Source: JAEUMW01 sp963734295
GTDB taxonomy: Bacteria; Pseudomonadota; Gammaproteobacteria; Burkholderiales; JAEUMW01
Direction of reading: 5' to 3'
DNA length: 64,000 nucleotides
NCBI GenBank assembly: GCA_963734295.1
Contig: CAVTGS010000012.1
Coordinates: 434,001-498,000 of the forward strand
Position 1 is the first letter of the stretch. Every line of letters begins with the position of its first letter. Made by a program: the position numbers and the translations under genes. Below, piece after piece: positions 55,929-64,000 of this stretch. The notes under the pieces were generated by a model that saw nothing but the letters and a program-made list of their open reading frames with translations, had not been told where the DNA came from and ran no database searches.

Positions 55929-58661
55929 ATGGCGGCCGACGCGATAGCGGCGGGGGTGAGCAAGCCGGGTTACAGCCGCCAGCAGATCCTGGCACTGACG
56001 GCGAGCACGCTGGCCTTCGCGGTGAACTTCGCCATCTGGGTGATGTTCTCGGTCATCGGGATCAAGATCAAGGGAGAGCTCAATCTCAACGAGACCGAGT
56101 TCGGCCTTCTGGTCGCCACCCCCATCCTGACGGGTTCGTTGGTACGTCTGCCGCTCGGGATCCTGACCGACCGCTACGGTGGACGGAGGGTGTACTTCCT
56201 CCAGATGCTCGCGGTGGTGATCCCGACCTGGCTGCTGTCATATGCGACCGAGTATTGGCAGTATCTGGTACTGGGTTTGTTCATCGGGGTCGCCGGCGGC
56301 TCGTTCGCGGTCGGCATCGCCTACACCTCGGCCTGGTTCAGCAAGGAGCGCCAAGGCACGGCGATGGGTATCTTCGGTGCCGGGAATGCTGGCTCCTCGC
56401 TCACCAAGTTCATCGCCCCCCTCATCATTGCAGCCTCCGCGGTAGGTTCGTGGCGGGCCGTGCCCCAGGTCTACGCCGTCGCGATTCTGGTGATGGCGGT
56501 CGCGTTCTGGTTCCTTACCTCCGAGGACCCCTTGCACCGGAAGGACGCGCGGAAGGACCGGCAGTATCCCAAGCTATCCGAGCAGCTCCTGCCGCTGCTC
56601 GACCTGCGAGTCTGGCGCTTCGGGCTGGCCTACTTTTTCGTGTTCGGCGCGTTCGTGGCGCTCGCGCTGTGGCTGCCCAAGTACTACGTCGGTGAATTCG
56701 GCTTGCCGCTGGCGACCGCTGCCTTTCTGACCATCCTGTTCGACCTTCCTTCGGGGGCGATCCGTGCGCTGGGCGGGTGGGCCTCGGACAAGTGGGGCGG
56801 CAACACGGTCACGTGGTGGGTGATGTGGATCAGCCTCGCCTGCATGTTCCTCCTGAGCTATCCGCAGACGACCATGATCGTCCACGGCATCCGGGGCGAC
56901 ATGGAGTTCAGCACCGGGAATGGCATCGTGCTGTTCACGGTGCTGATCCTCATCGTCGGGTTGGCACAGGGTTTCGGCAAGGCGAGCGTCTACCGCAGCC
57001 TGGCGGATCACTATCCGAAGAACATGGGTGCGGTCGGCGGGCTCGTCGGGGTGATCGGCGGGCTGGGGGGCTTCGCGTTGCCGATCATCTTCGGCATCGC
57101 CGCCGACGTGACCAACCTGCGCACGAGCTGCTTCATGCTCATAACGGGCGTCGTGGTTGTCACCATGATCTGGATGTGGGTGGCCGAGAGGAACGAGCGC
57201 GCCGGGATCCTGGAGCAGCACGCCGCCGCCCGCGAGGCGCTCGCCGGCGCCGAGCTCATCGAGCGCATCCGCCGACGTCCCCGTGTGCTTGTCGACTGGC
57301 GGCCGGACGACGAGGGTTTCTGGGCGGCGACCGGCCGGCGCATCGCCAGCCGCAACCTCTGGCTGTCGATGCCCGCTCTGCTGCTCTCCTTTGCGGTCTG
57401 GGTGGTGTGGAGCGTGATCGTGGTCGAGTTGCCGCGCATCGGATTCGAGTTCACCACGAACCAGCTGTTCTGGCTGGCGGCGCTGCCCGGGCTCTCCGGC
57501 GCGCTGTTCCGGGCGCTGTACTCCTTCGTGGTACCGATCTTCGGCGGACGCAACTGGACCGTGTTCAGCACGATGCTGCTGCTGCTGCCCACGTTGTGGA
57601 TCGGCTTCGCGGTGCAGGATCCGAGCACCAACTACTCGGTTTTCGCGGCGATCGCCCTGCTCTGCGGACTGGGGGCAGGCAACTTCTCCTCCAGCATGGC
57701 AAACATCAGCTTCTTCTACCCGGCGCGGATGCAGGGCACGGCGCTGGGGTTGAACGCGGGGGTGGGCAACCTGGGGGTCGGCTTGGCGCAGCTGATCGCC
57801 CCGATGGCGATCTATGGTGGCGCGCTGCTGATCCTCGGCGGCAGCGCGCAGACCCGTGTCGACCAGGGCGTGACCACCCAGGTGTGGGTGCAGAACGCAG
57901 GTTTCATCTGGGTACCGTTCATCGTCCTCGCCACGGTCGCCGCCTGGTTCGGCATGGACAACATCGCGACTGTAAGGGCCGGTTTCGCAGAGCAGGTGGC
58001 GATCATCAAGCACAAGCATCAATGGTTGATGAGCTGGCTGTATACCGGCACCTTCGGTTCGTTCATCGGCCTGGCTGCGGGTTTCCCGATGCTGGTCAAC
58101 ACCCAGTTCCCTGCAGTGGACGCTTTCAAGTTCGCTTTCATCGGCCCGGTGCTGGCGGCAATCGTACGCCCGGTCGGTGGCTGGCTCGCGGATCGTAAGG
58201 GCGGCGCGACGATGACCTTGCTCTCCTTTGTGGCGATGGCGGTGGCATCCCTCGGTGCGATCCTGTTCCTGCCCACGGCAAATGGCGGAGGCAGCGTGCA
58301 AGGCTTCGTGCTGATGTTCATGATCCTCTTTCTGGCGGCGGGTATCGGCAACGGGACCACCTTCCGCATGATCCCGATCATCTTCCGCACGCTGCGCGAA
58401 CGGGAAGTGGCCGATCCAAGAGATCAGGCCGCGCTCGAGCAGGCCCGTCGAACGGGCAGCACCGAAGGCGCCGCGACGCTCGGGTTCAGCTCGGCGGTCG
58501 CGGCATTCGGCGGCTTCTTCATCCCCATCGCCTGCGGTGCCTCCATCAGCCTCACGGGCAGTCCACAAGGTGCGCTGATTTTCTTCAGCGTGTTCTACCT
58601 GAGCTGTGTGGTGGTGACTTGGTGGTGGTACTCGCGCCAGGGCGCCGAGGTAGCGTGTTAG
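55929..58661 (+). CDS. narK: fused nitrate transporter NarK1-NarK2 (two MFS domains)
   Basis: NarK proteins move nitrate in (proton symport, NarK1 type) or exchange nitrate for nitrite (NarK2 type). The 910-residue product has two complete 12-helix MFS units, about residues 10-430 and 465-900, joined by a hydrophilic linker. The first has the NarK1-like FGLLVATPILTGSLVRLPLGILTDRYGGR and AGNAGSSLTKF; the second has NarK2-like PGLSGALFRALYSFV and NISFFYPARMQGTALGLNAGVGNLG. Fusions of this kind are known in Paracoccus. ATG 55929 follows GAGGAAAGG; a GTG at 55902 is an alternative. It heads the transport and reductase genes. Confidence 0.93.
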   Translation: MAADAIAAGVSKPGYSRQQILALTASTLAFAVNFAIWVMFSVIGIKIKGELNLNETEFGLLVATPILTGSLVRLPLGILTDRYGGRRVYFLQMLAVVIPTWLLSYATEYWQYLVLGLFIGVAGGSFAVGIAYTSAWFSKERQGTAMGIFGAGNAGSSLTKFIAPLIIAASAVGSWRAVPQVYAVAILVMAVAFWFLTSEDPLHRKDARKDRQYPKLSEQLLPLLDLRVWRFGLAYFFVFGAFVALALWLPKYYVGEFGLPLATAAFLTILFDLPSGAIRALGGWASDKWGGNTVTWWVMWISLACMFLLSYPQTTMIVHGIRGDMEFSTGNGIVLFTVLILIVGLAQGFGKASVYRSLADHYPKNMGAVGGLVGVIGGLGGFALPIIFGIAADVTNLRTSCFMLITGVVVVTMIWMWVAERNERAGILEQHAAAREALAGAELIERIRRRPRVLVDWRPDDEGFWAATGRRIASRNLWLSMPALLLSFAVWVVWSVIVVELPRIGFEFTTNQLFWLAALPGLSGALFRALYSFVVPIFGGRNWTVFSTMLLLLPTLWIGFAVQDPSTNYSVFAAIALLCGLGAGNFSSSMANISFFYPARMQGTALGLNAGVGNLGVGLAQLIAPMAIYGGALLILGGSAQTRVDQGVTTQVWVQNAGFIWVPFIVLATVAAWFGMDNIATVRAGFAEQVAIIKHKHQWLMSWLYTGTFGSFIGLAAGFPMLVNTQFPAVDAFKFAFIGPVLAAIVRPVGGWLADRKGGATMTLLSFVAMAVASLGAILFLPTANGGGSVQGFVLMFMILFLAAGIGNGTTFRMIPIIFRTLREREVADPRDQAALEQARRTGSTEGAATLGFSSAVAAFGGFFIPIACGASISLTGSPQGALIFFSVFYLSCVVVTWWWYSRQGAEVAC

Positions 58662-58705
58662 CCGCCCACGTCGATCCCTCTTCCCTTCCAGCCCACGTTG
58701 AGACC

Positions 58706-60313
58706 ATGTCAGAGATCAAAGATTGGCGCGTAGAGGATCCCGAATTCTGGGAATCCACCGGCAAGCGCATCGCGTATCGAAACCTGGCGATCTCGGTGCC
58801 GGCGCTGCTCTGCGCGTTCGCGGTCTGGGGCATGTGGGGCATCATCGCCGTGCAGATGCTCAACCTCGGCTTCCCCTTCACGCAGCCCGAGTTGTTCACT
58901 CTAACCGCGATTGCCGGGATCGCCGGCGCGACGATGCGCATCCCGGCATCGTTCTTCATCCGGCTCGCCGGCGGGCGCAACACGATCTTCCTAACCACAG
59001 CGATGCTGTTGTCGCCGGCGATCGGCACCGGGATCGCGCTGCAGCACCCCGAGTGGCCGTTGTGGGTGTTTCAACTGATGGCGCTGTGGTCTGGCGTCGG
59101 CGGCGGCAACTTCGCGAGCTCGATGTCGAACATCAGCACCTTCTTCCCGAAGCGTCTGCAGGGCACCGCGCTCGGCATCAACGCCGGCATTGGCAACTTC
59201 GGCGTGACGACGATGCAGATCGTGATCCCGCTGGTGATGACGGTCGGACTGTTCGGCGCGCTCGGCGGCGAACCCAGGACGCTGTTGAAGGACAGCGGCT
59301 GGATCTTGGGCAAGATCGTCGCCGGCACACCCACCTGGATCCAGAACGCCGGCTTTGCCTGGGTGATCTCGCTGGTGCCGCTCGCCGCGCTTTGCTGGCT
59401 CGGCATGAACAACCTGAAGACGGTCTCGCCGAATACGGGCAACCCGGTCGTCGCCTTCGCCAAAGTCACCTACCTGTACACGCTGGCGTTCGTACCCGCC
59501 ATCGGCATCCTGTACGTATACCTGCCCAAGCCGACCGGGCTCGGCCTCATCAGTATGTGGGTGGCGATTCCGCTGGACGTGATTCTGGCGCTCACGGTGA
59601 TGCGGCTGGCGGCGTTCGGTCCGATGAAGGAGGGCGTCGCCAAACAGTTCGCTATCTTCCGCGACAAGCACACCTGGTCGATGACCGCGCTCTACATCGT
59701 CACCTTCGGCTCGTTCATCGGCTTCTCGATGGCGCTGCCGCTCGCGATCACCGTCATCTTCGGCATCAGCCACGTTCCGGACGCCAACGGCGTCATGACC
59801 CACACGATCAAGAATCCGAACGCGCCGTCTGCCTTTACCTACGCCTGGATCGGCCCCTTCGTCGGCGCGGCGATCCGACCCGTCGGCGGCTGGATCTCGG
59901 ACAAGGTCGGCGGCTCGATCGTCACCCAGATCATCTCCGTGGTGATGGTGGTGGCGTCGATCGCCGTCGGTTACGTGATGATGCTGGCCTACACGTCGGC
60001 GACGCCCGAGCAGTACTTCTTCCTCTTCCTGGTCCTGTTCCTCGTGCTGTTCGCGGCCTCGGGGATCGGCAACGGCTCGACGTTCCGCACCATCGGTGTG
60101 ATCTTCGACCGTCAGCAGGCCGGCCCGGTACTCGGGTGGACCTCGGCGATTGCCGCCTATGGCGCATTCATCGCACCGATCGTGATCGGCGAGCAGATCA
60201 AGGCTGGCACGCCGCAGGTCGCGATGTATGGCTTCGCCATTTTTTACGCGGTGTGTCTGGTGTTGAACTGGTGGTTCTATCTGCGCCGGAACGCCTACGT
60301 GAAGAACCCCTGA
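58706..60313 (+). CDS. narK2: nitrate/nitrite transporter, NarK2 type
   Basis: This 535-residue MFS protein is paralogous to the second half of the preceding fusion. Matching motifs are IAGATMRIPASFFIRLAGGRN, GGGNFASSMSNISTFFPKRLQGTALGINAGIGNFG and GASGIGNGSTFR-like FAASGIGNGSTFRTIGVIF. The extra length over a plain 12-helix NarK comes from longer loops around residues 190-215 and 360-385. Start ATG 58706 is 44 bp after the fusion gene. It probably exports nitrite in exchange for nitrate for the narG reductase that follows. Confidence 0.92.
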   Translation: MSEIKDWRVEDPEFWESTGKRIAYRNLAISVPALLCAFAVWGMWGIIAVQMLNLGFPFTQPELFTLTAIAGIAGATMRIPASFFIRLAGGRNTIFLTTAMLLSPAIGTGIALQHPEWPLWVFQLMALWSGVGGGNFASSMSNISTFFPKRLQGTALGINAGIGNFGVTTMQIVIPLVMTVGLFGALGGEPRTLLKDSGWILGKIVAGTPTWIQNAGFAWVISLVPLAALCWLGMNNLKTVSPNTGNPVVAFAKVTYLYTLAFVPAIGILYVYLPKPTGLGLISMWVAIPLDVILALTVMRLAAFGPMKEGVAKQFAIFRDKHTWSMTALYIVTFGSFIGFSMALPLAITVIFGISHVPDANGVMTHTIKNPNAPSAFTYAWIGPFVGAAIRPVGGWISDKVGGSIVTQIISVVMVVASIAVGYVMMLAYTSATPEQYFFLFLVLFLVLFAASGIGNGSTFRTIGVIFDRQQAGPVLGWTSAIAAYGAFIAPIVIGEQIKAGTPQVAMYGFAIFYAVCLVLNWWFYLRRNAYVKNP

Positions 60314-60363
60314 CACGAGGCCGCGGCGTTGCCGCAGCCTGACGTGAATGCAAGGAGCAAGCG

Positions 60364-63300
60364 ATGAGTCACTTTCTCGACCGACTGACGTTCTTCACCA
60401 AGCCGCACGAAGGCTTTTCCGGCTCACATGGCGTTGTCACCATGGAGGACCGGACCTGGGAGGACGGCTACCGCAAGCGTTGGCAGCACGACAAGATCGC
60501 GCGCTCCACTCACGGCGCGAACTGCACCGGCTCGTGCAGCTGGAAGATCTACGTGAAGGGCGGCATCGTGACGTGGGAGACCCAGCAGACGGATTACCCG
60601 CGCACCCGTCCCGATCTGCCCAACCACGAGCCGCGCGGCTGTTCCCGCGGCGCGAGCTATTCCTGGTACCTCTACAGCGGCAACCGCGTGAAGTATCCGA
60701 TGGTGCGCGGCCGCCTGCTCCGCGCGTGGCGCGCCGAGCGCGCCCTCAAGTCGCCGGTCGAGGCGTGGGCGGCGATCGTGGAGAACCCTGCCAAGGCCAA
60801 GGCCTACAAGTCGGTGCGCGGGCTTGGGCGGCTTCGTGCGCGCGGCCTGGGACGAAGTGAACGAGATCATCGCCGCCGCCAACGTCTACACCATCAAGCG
60901 CTACGGACCGGACCGCATCATCGGCTTCTCGCCGATCCCGGCGATGTCGATGGTGTCCTACGCCGCGGGCAGCCGCTACCTGTCGCTCATCGGCGGCGTG
61001 TGCATGAGCTTCTACGACTGGTACTGCGACCTGCCGCCGGCCTCGCCGCAGACCTGGGGCGAGCAGACCGACGTGCCCGAATCGGCGGACTGGTACAACT
61101 CGACCTTCATCATTGCCTGGGGCTCCAACGTGCCGCAGACCCGCACCCCAGACGCGCACTTCTTCACCGAGGTGCGCTACAAGGGCGCGAAGACCGTCGC
61201 CGTCACGCCCGACTATGCCGAGGTGTCGAAGCTGTGCGACATCTGGCTGCACCCGAAGCAGGGCACCGACGCCGCGCTGGCGATGGCGATGGGCCACGTC
61301 GTGCTCACCGAATACCACGCCCGCGGCCGGAGCGAGTACTTCGAGGATTATTGCCGGAAATACACCGACATGCCGATGCTGGTGAAGCTGGTGAAGCACG
61401 GTGACAGCTACGTACCCGACCGCCTGCTGCGCGCTTCCGACTTCGGCGACAAGCTCGGCCAGACCAACAACCCGGACTGGAAGACGGTCGCGATCGACGA
61501 AGCGAGCGGCAAGGTGGTGGCACCGCTCGGCGCCATCGGTTTCCGCTGGGGCGAAAAGGGCAAGTGGAATCTGACCGAGCAGGACGCCACCGGCGCGGCA
61601 ACGAAGCTCCGCCTCTCTCTGCTCGGCGGCCACGACGAGGTCGTTGCCGGTCGCCTTCCCCTATTTCGGCGGTCAGCCGCACGAGCACTTCCAGTCCACC
61701 AGCCACGACGACGTGCTGTTGCGGCACCTGCCGGTGAAGAAGCTGAAAGGCGTCGACGGTCCGCTCGTGGTGGCGAGCGTGTTCGACCTCTTCCTCGGCA
61801 ACTACGGCGTCGATCGCGGGTTGGGCGGTCCGAACGTGGCGCGCTCGTTCGACGACGACGTACCCTACACGCCGGCGTGGCAGGAGCGCATCACCGGCGT
61901 CAAGCGCGCCGACGTGATCACGGTGGCGCGCCAGTTCGCGGAGAACGCGGACAAGACTCGGGGCAAGTCCATGGTGATCATCGGCGCCGCGATGAACCAC
62001 TGGTACCACATGGACATGAACTACCGCGGCGTCATCAACCTGCTGGTGATGTGCGGCTGCGTCGGGCAATCCGGCGGCGGCTGGTCGCATTACGTCGGTC
62101 AGGAGAAGCTGCGCCCGCAGACCGGCTGGACCGCGCTCGCGTTCGCGCTCGACTGGAACCGCCCGCCGCGGCAGCATGAACTCCACGTCGTTCTGGTACG
62201 CGCACACGGACCAGTGGCGCTACGAGAAGCTGTCGGTGCGCGAGATCCTCTCGCCGCTCGCCAATCCGAAGGGAGTACACCGGAGCGCTCATCGACTTCA
62301 ACGTGCGCGCCGAGCGCATGGGCTGGCTGCCGTCCGCCCCGCAGCTGCAGACGAACCCGCTCGAGGTCGTGCGGCAGGCGGCCGCCGCGGGCATGGAGCC
62401 GAAGCACTATGCGGTGAAAGGCGCTCAAGGACGGATCGCTCAAGCTCGCGTGCGAGGATCCGGACCATCCCGACAATTTCCCGCGCAATCTCTTCGTCTG
62501 GCGCTCGAACCTGCTCGGCTCCTCCGGCAAGGGTCACGAGTACTTCCTCAAGCACCTGCTCGGCACCCAGAACGGCGTGATGGGCAAGGACCTGGGCAGC
62601 TTCGGCGGCGACCAGCCGGAAGAGGTGGCGTGGCGGGACGACATTCCCGAGGGCAAGCTCGACCTGCTCGTCACGCTCGACTTCCGCATGTCAACGACCT
62701 GTCTCTACTCGGACATCGTGCTGCCGACCGCGACCTGGTACGAGAAGAACGACCTCAACACCTCCGACATGCATCCGTTCATCCACCCGCTGACGGCGGC
62801 GGTCGACCCGGTGTGGGAGGCGCGCAGCGACTGGGAGATCTACAAGGGCATCGCGAAGAAGTTCTCGGAGGTCGCGGTCGGGTCACCTCGGCGTGGAGAA
62901 GGAGCTGGTGCTCGCGCCGCTCATGCACGACACGCCGGCGGAGCTCGCGCAGGCCCTCGACGTGAAGGACTGGAAGAAGGGACAGTGCGACCTCGTTCCC
63001 GGCAAGACGGCGCCGAACATGGTGGTGGTGGAGCGGGACTACCCGAACACGTACAAGCGGTTCACGGCGCTCGGTCCGCTCATGGGGAAGCTCGGCAACG
63101 GCGGCAAGGGCATCAGCTGGAACACCGAGCACGAGGTGGAGAAGCTGCGCGACCTCAACTATCCGGTGGTGGAGGAGGGCGTCACCAAGGGCATGCCGCG
63201 CATCGTCAGCGACGTCGACGCGGCGGAGGTGATCCTCATGCTCGCGCCGGAGACGAACGGCGAGGTGGCCGTGAAGTCGTGGGCGGCGCTGTCCGAGATG

Positions 63301-64000
63301 ACCGGTCTCGACCACACGCACCTGGCGGTGCCGCGCGAGGACGACAAGATCCGCTTCGCCGATCTCGTGGCGCAGCCGCGCAAGATCATCTCCAGCCCGA
63401 CGTGGAGCGGCATCGAGTCGGAGAAGGTGTCGTACAACGCCGGCTACACCAACGTGCACGAGCTGATTCCGTGGCGCACGCTCTCCGGGCGCCAGCAGCT
63501 CTACCAGGACCATCCCTGGATGCGCGCCTTCGGCGAGACGCTGTGCGTGTATCGGCCGCCGATCGACACCAAGACAGTCGCGCCGGTGATCCGCACGATG
63601 AGCAACGGCAACCCCGAGGTGGTGCTCAACTTCATCACGCCGCACCAGAAATGGGGCATCCATTCCACCTACACCGACAACCTGATGATGCTGACGCTGT
63701 CGCGCGGCGGTCCGATCATCTGGCTCTCGGAGGACGACGCGAAGAAGGCGGGCATCGTCGACAACGACTGGATCGAGGCCTACAACGTGAACGGCGCCAT
63801 CGCGGCACGGGCCGTGGTCTCGCAGCGCGTGAACCCGGGCATGTGCCTCATGTACCACGCGCAGGAGAAGATCGTGAACACGCCGGGGTCGGAGATCACG
63901 GGCGGGCGCGGCGGCATCCACAACTCGGTCACCCGCACCTGCCCGAAGCCCACGCACATGATCGGCGGCTACGCCCAGCAGAGCTACGGCTTCAACTACT
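60364..64000 (+). CDS. narG: respiratory nitrate reductase alpha subunit (frameshifted; 3' end outside window)
   Basis: NarG holds the Mo-bis-MGD site that reduces nitrate on the cytoplasmic side, with NarH and NarI completing the electron path from quinol. The FS0 cluster motif is THGANCTGSCSWKIYVKGG, with His and Cys ligands. The molybdenum-Asp region is ESADWYNSTFIIAWGSNVPQTRTPDAH. Late segments GRQQLYQDHPWMRAFGE and MLTLSRGGPIIWLSEDDAKKAGI are typical. Six single-base insertions break the frame near 60824, 61644, 62175, 62274, 62420 and 62881. Once removed, about 1210 residues of the usual 1240-1250 are covered. narHJI should follow outside the window. Confidence 0.93.

Noticed and set aside
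55457..55995. Overlapping minus-strand frames upstream of narK
   Set aside because: They overlap the narK start, have no family resemblance and no ribosome site; treated as noncoding.
56574..60316. Long minus-strand frames opposite the narK genes
   Set aside because: They are Arg/His/Asp-rich shadows of GC-rich membrane-protein genes that have clear function on the plus strand.

Overview
The window is a GC-rich segment from a denitrifying betaproteobacterium. The lineage call rests on gene order and gene content, not on a database search. Supporting features are the run ndk-rlmN-pilW-rodZ-ispG-hisS-yfgM-bamB-der-hfq-hflX-hflK-hflC-DUF2065-hisZ-purA, a priB gene inside the rpsF-rpsR-rplI cluster, and an EpsL-type exopolysaccharide outer-membrane protein near a PEP-CTERM-like protein.

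Layout. 1-6.7 kb: end of a gamma-glutamyltransferase gene, accA, tilS and a dctPQM TRAP transporter operon. 6.8-22.2 kb: the housekeeping run listed above. 22.2-26.9 kb: cell-wall genes (MltF-like lytic transglycosylase, M23 peptidase) and two converging sugar kinases. 27.1-33.4 kb: tRNA-Leu(CAG), rnr, rlmB, rpsF-priB-rpsR-rplI and dnaB. 33.5-39.7 kb: single genes, namely a PEP-CTERM-like protein, a PP2C phosphatase, glutathione peroxidase, an MsbA-like ABC exporter, a PHB-depolymerase-type esterase, a MAPEG protein and RlpA. 40-45.5 kb: an exopolysaccharide block (galE, galU, a WcaJ/EpsB-type sugar transferase, epsL), followed by a convergent inositol-monophosphatase-family gene.

46.5-64 kb is a nitrate respiration locus that has been rearranged and invaded. 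A NarX-type kinase carries a stop codon just before its phosphoacceptor helix and a micro-inversion in its ATPase domain. It is joined directly to the DNA-binding end of NarL, so the rest of the kinase and the NarL receiver are missing. About 7 kb of foreign DNA follows: an integrase remnant with a 32-bp perfect palindrome, an IS256-family element split by an IS1111-group (IS110-family) element, and a 1061-residue protein of unusual architecture. The nar locus then resumes with a fused NarK1-NarK2 transporter, a second NarK and narG, which runs off the window.

Points that most deserve a second look: (1) the IS1111 element has a long 3' noncoding end that matches 9 nt of its own target flank, as expected of a target-guiding seekRNA/bridge RNA; (2) the Asp-box plus permuted papain-like protein at 52.2-55.4 kb; (3) the collapsed narXL. 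Several conserved plus-strand genes (dctP, der, hflC, hisZ, narG) carry short frameshifting insertions. These look more like sequence error than biology, and the narXL damage should be judged with that in mind.
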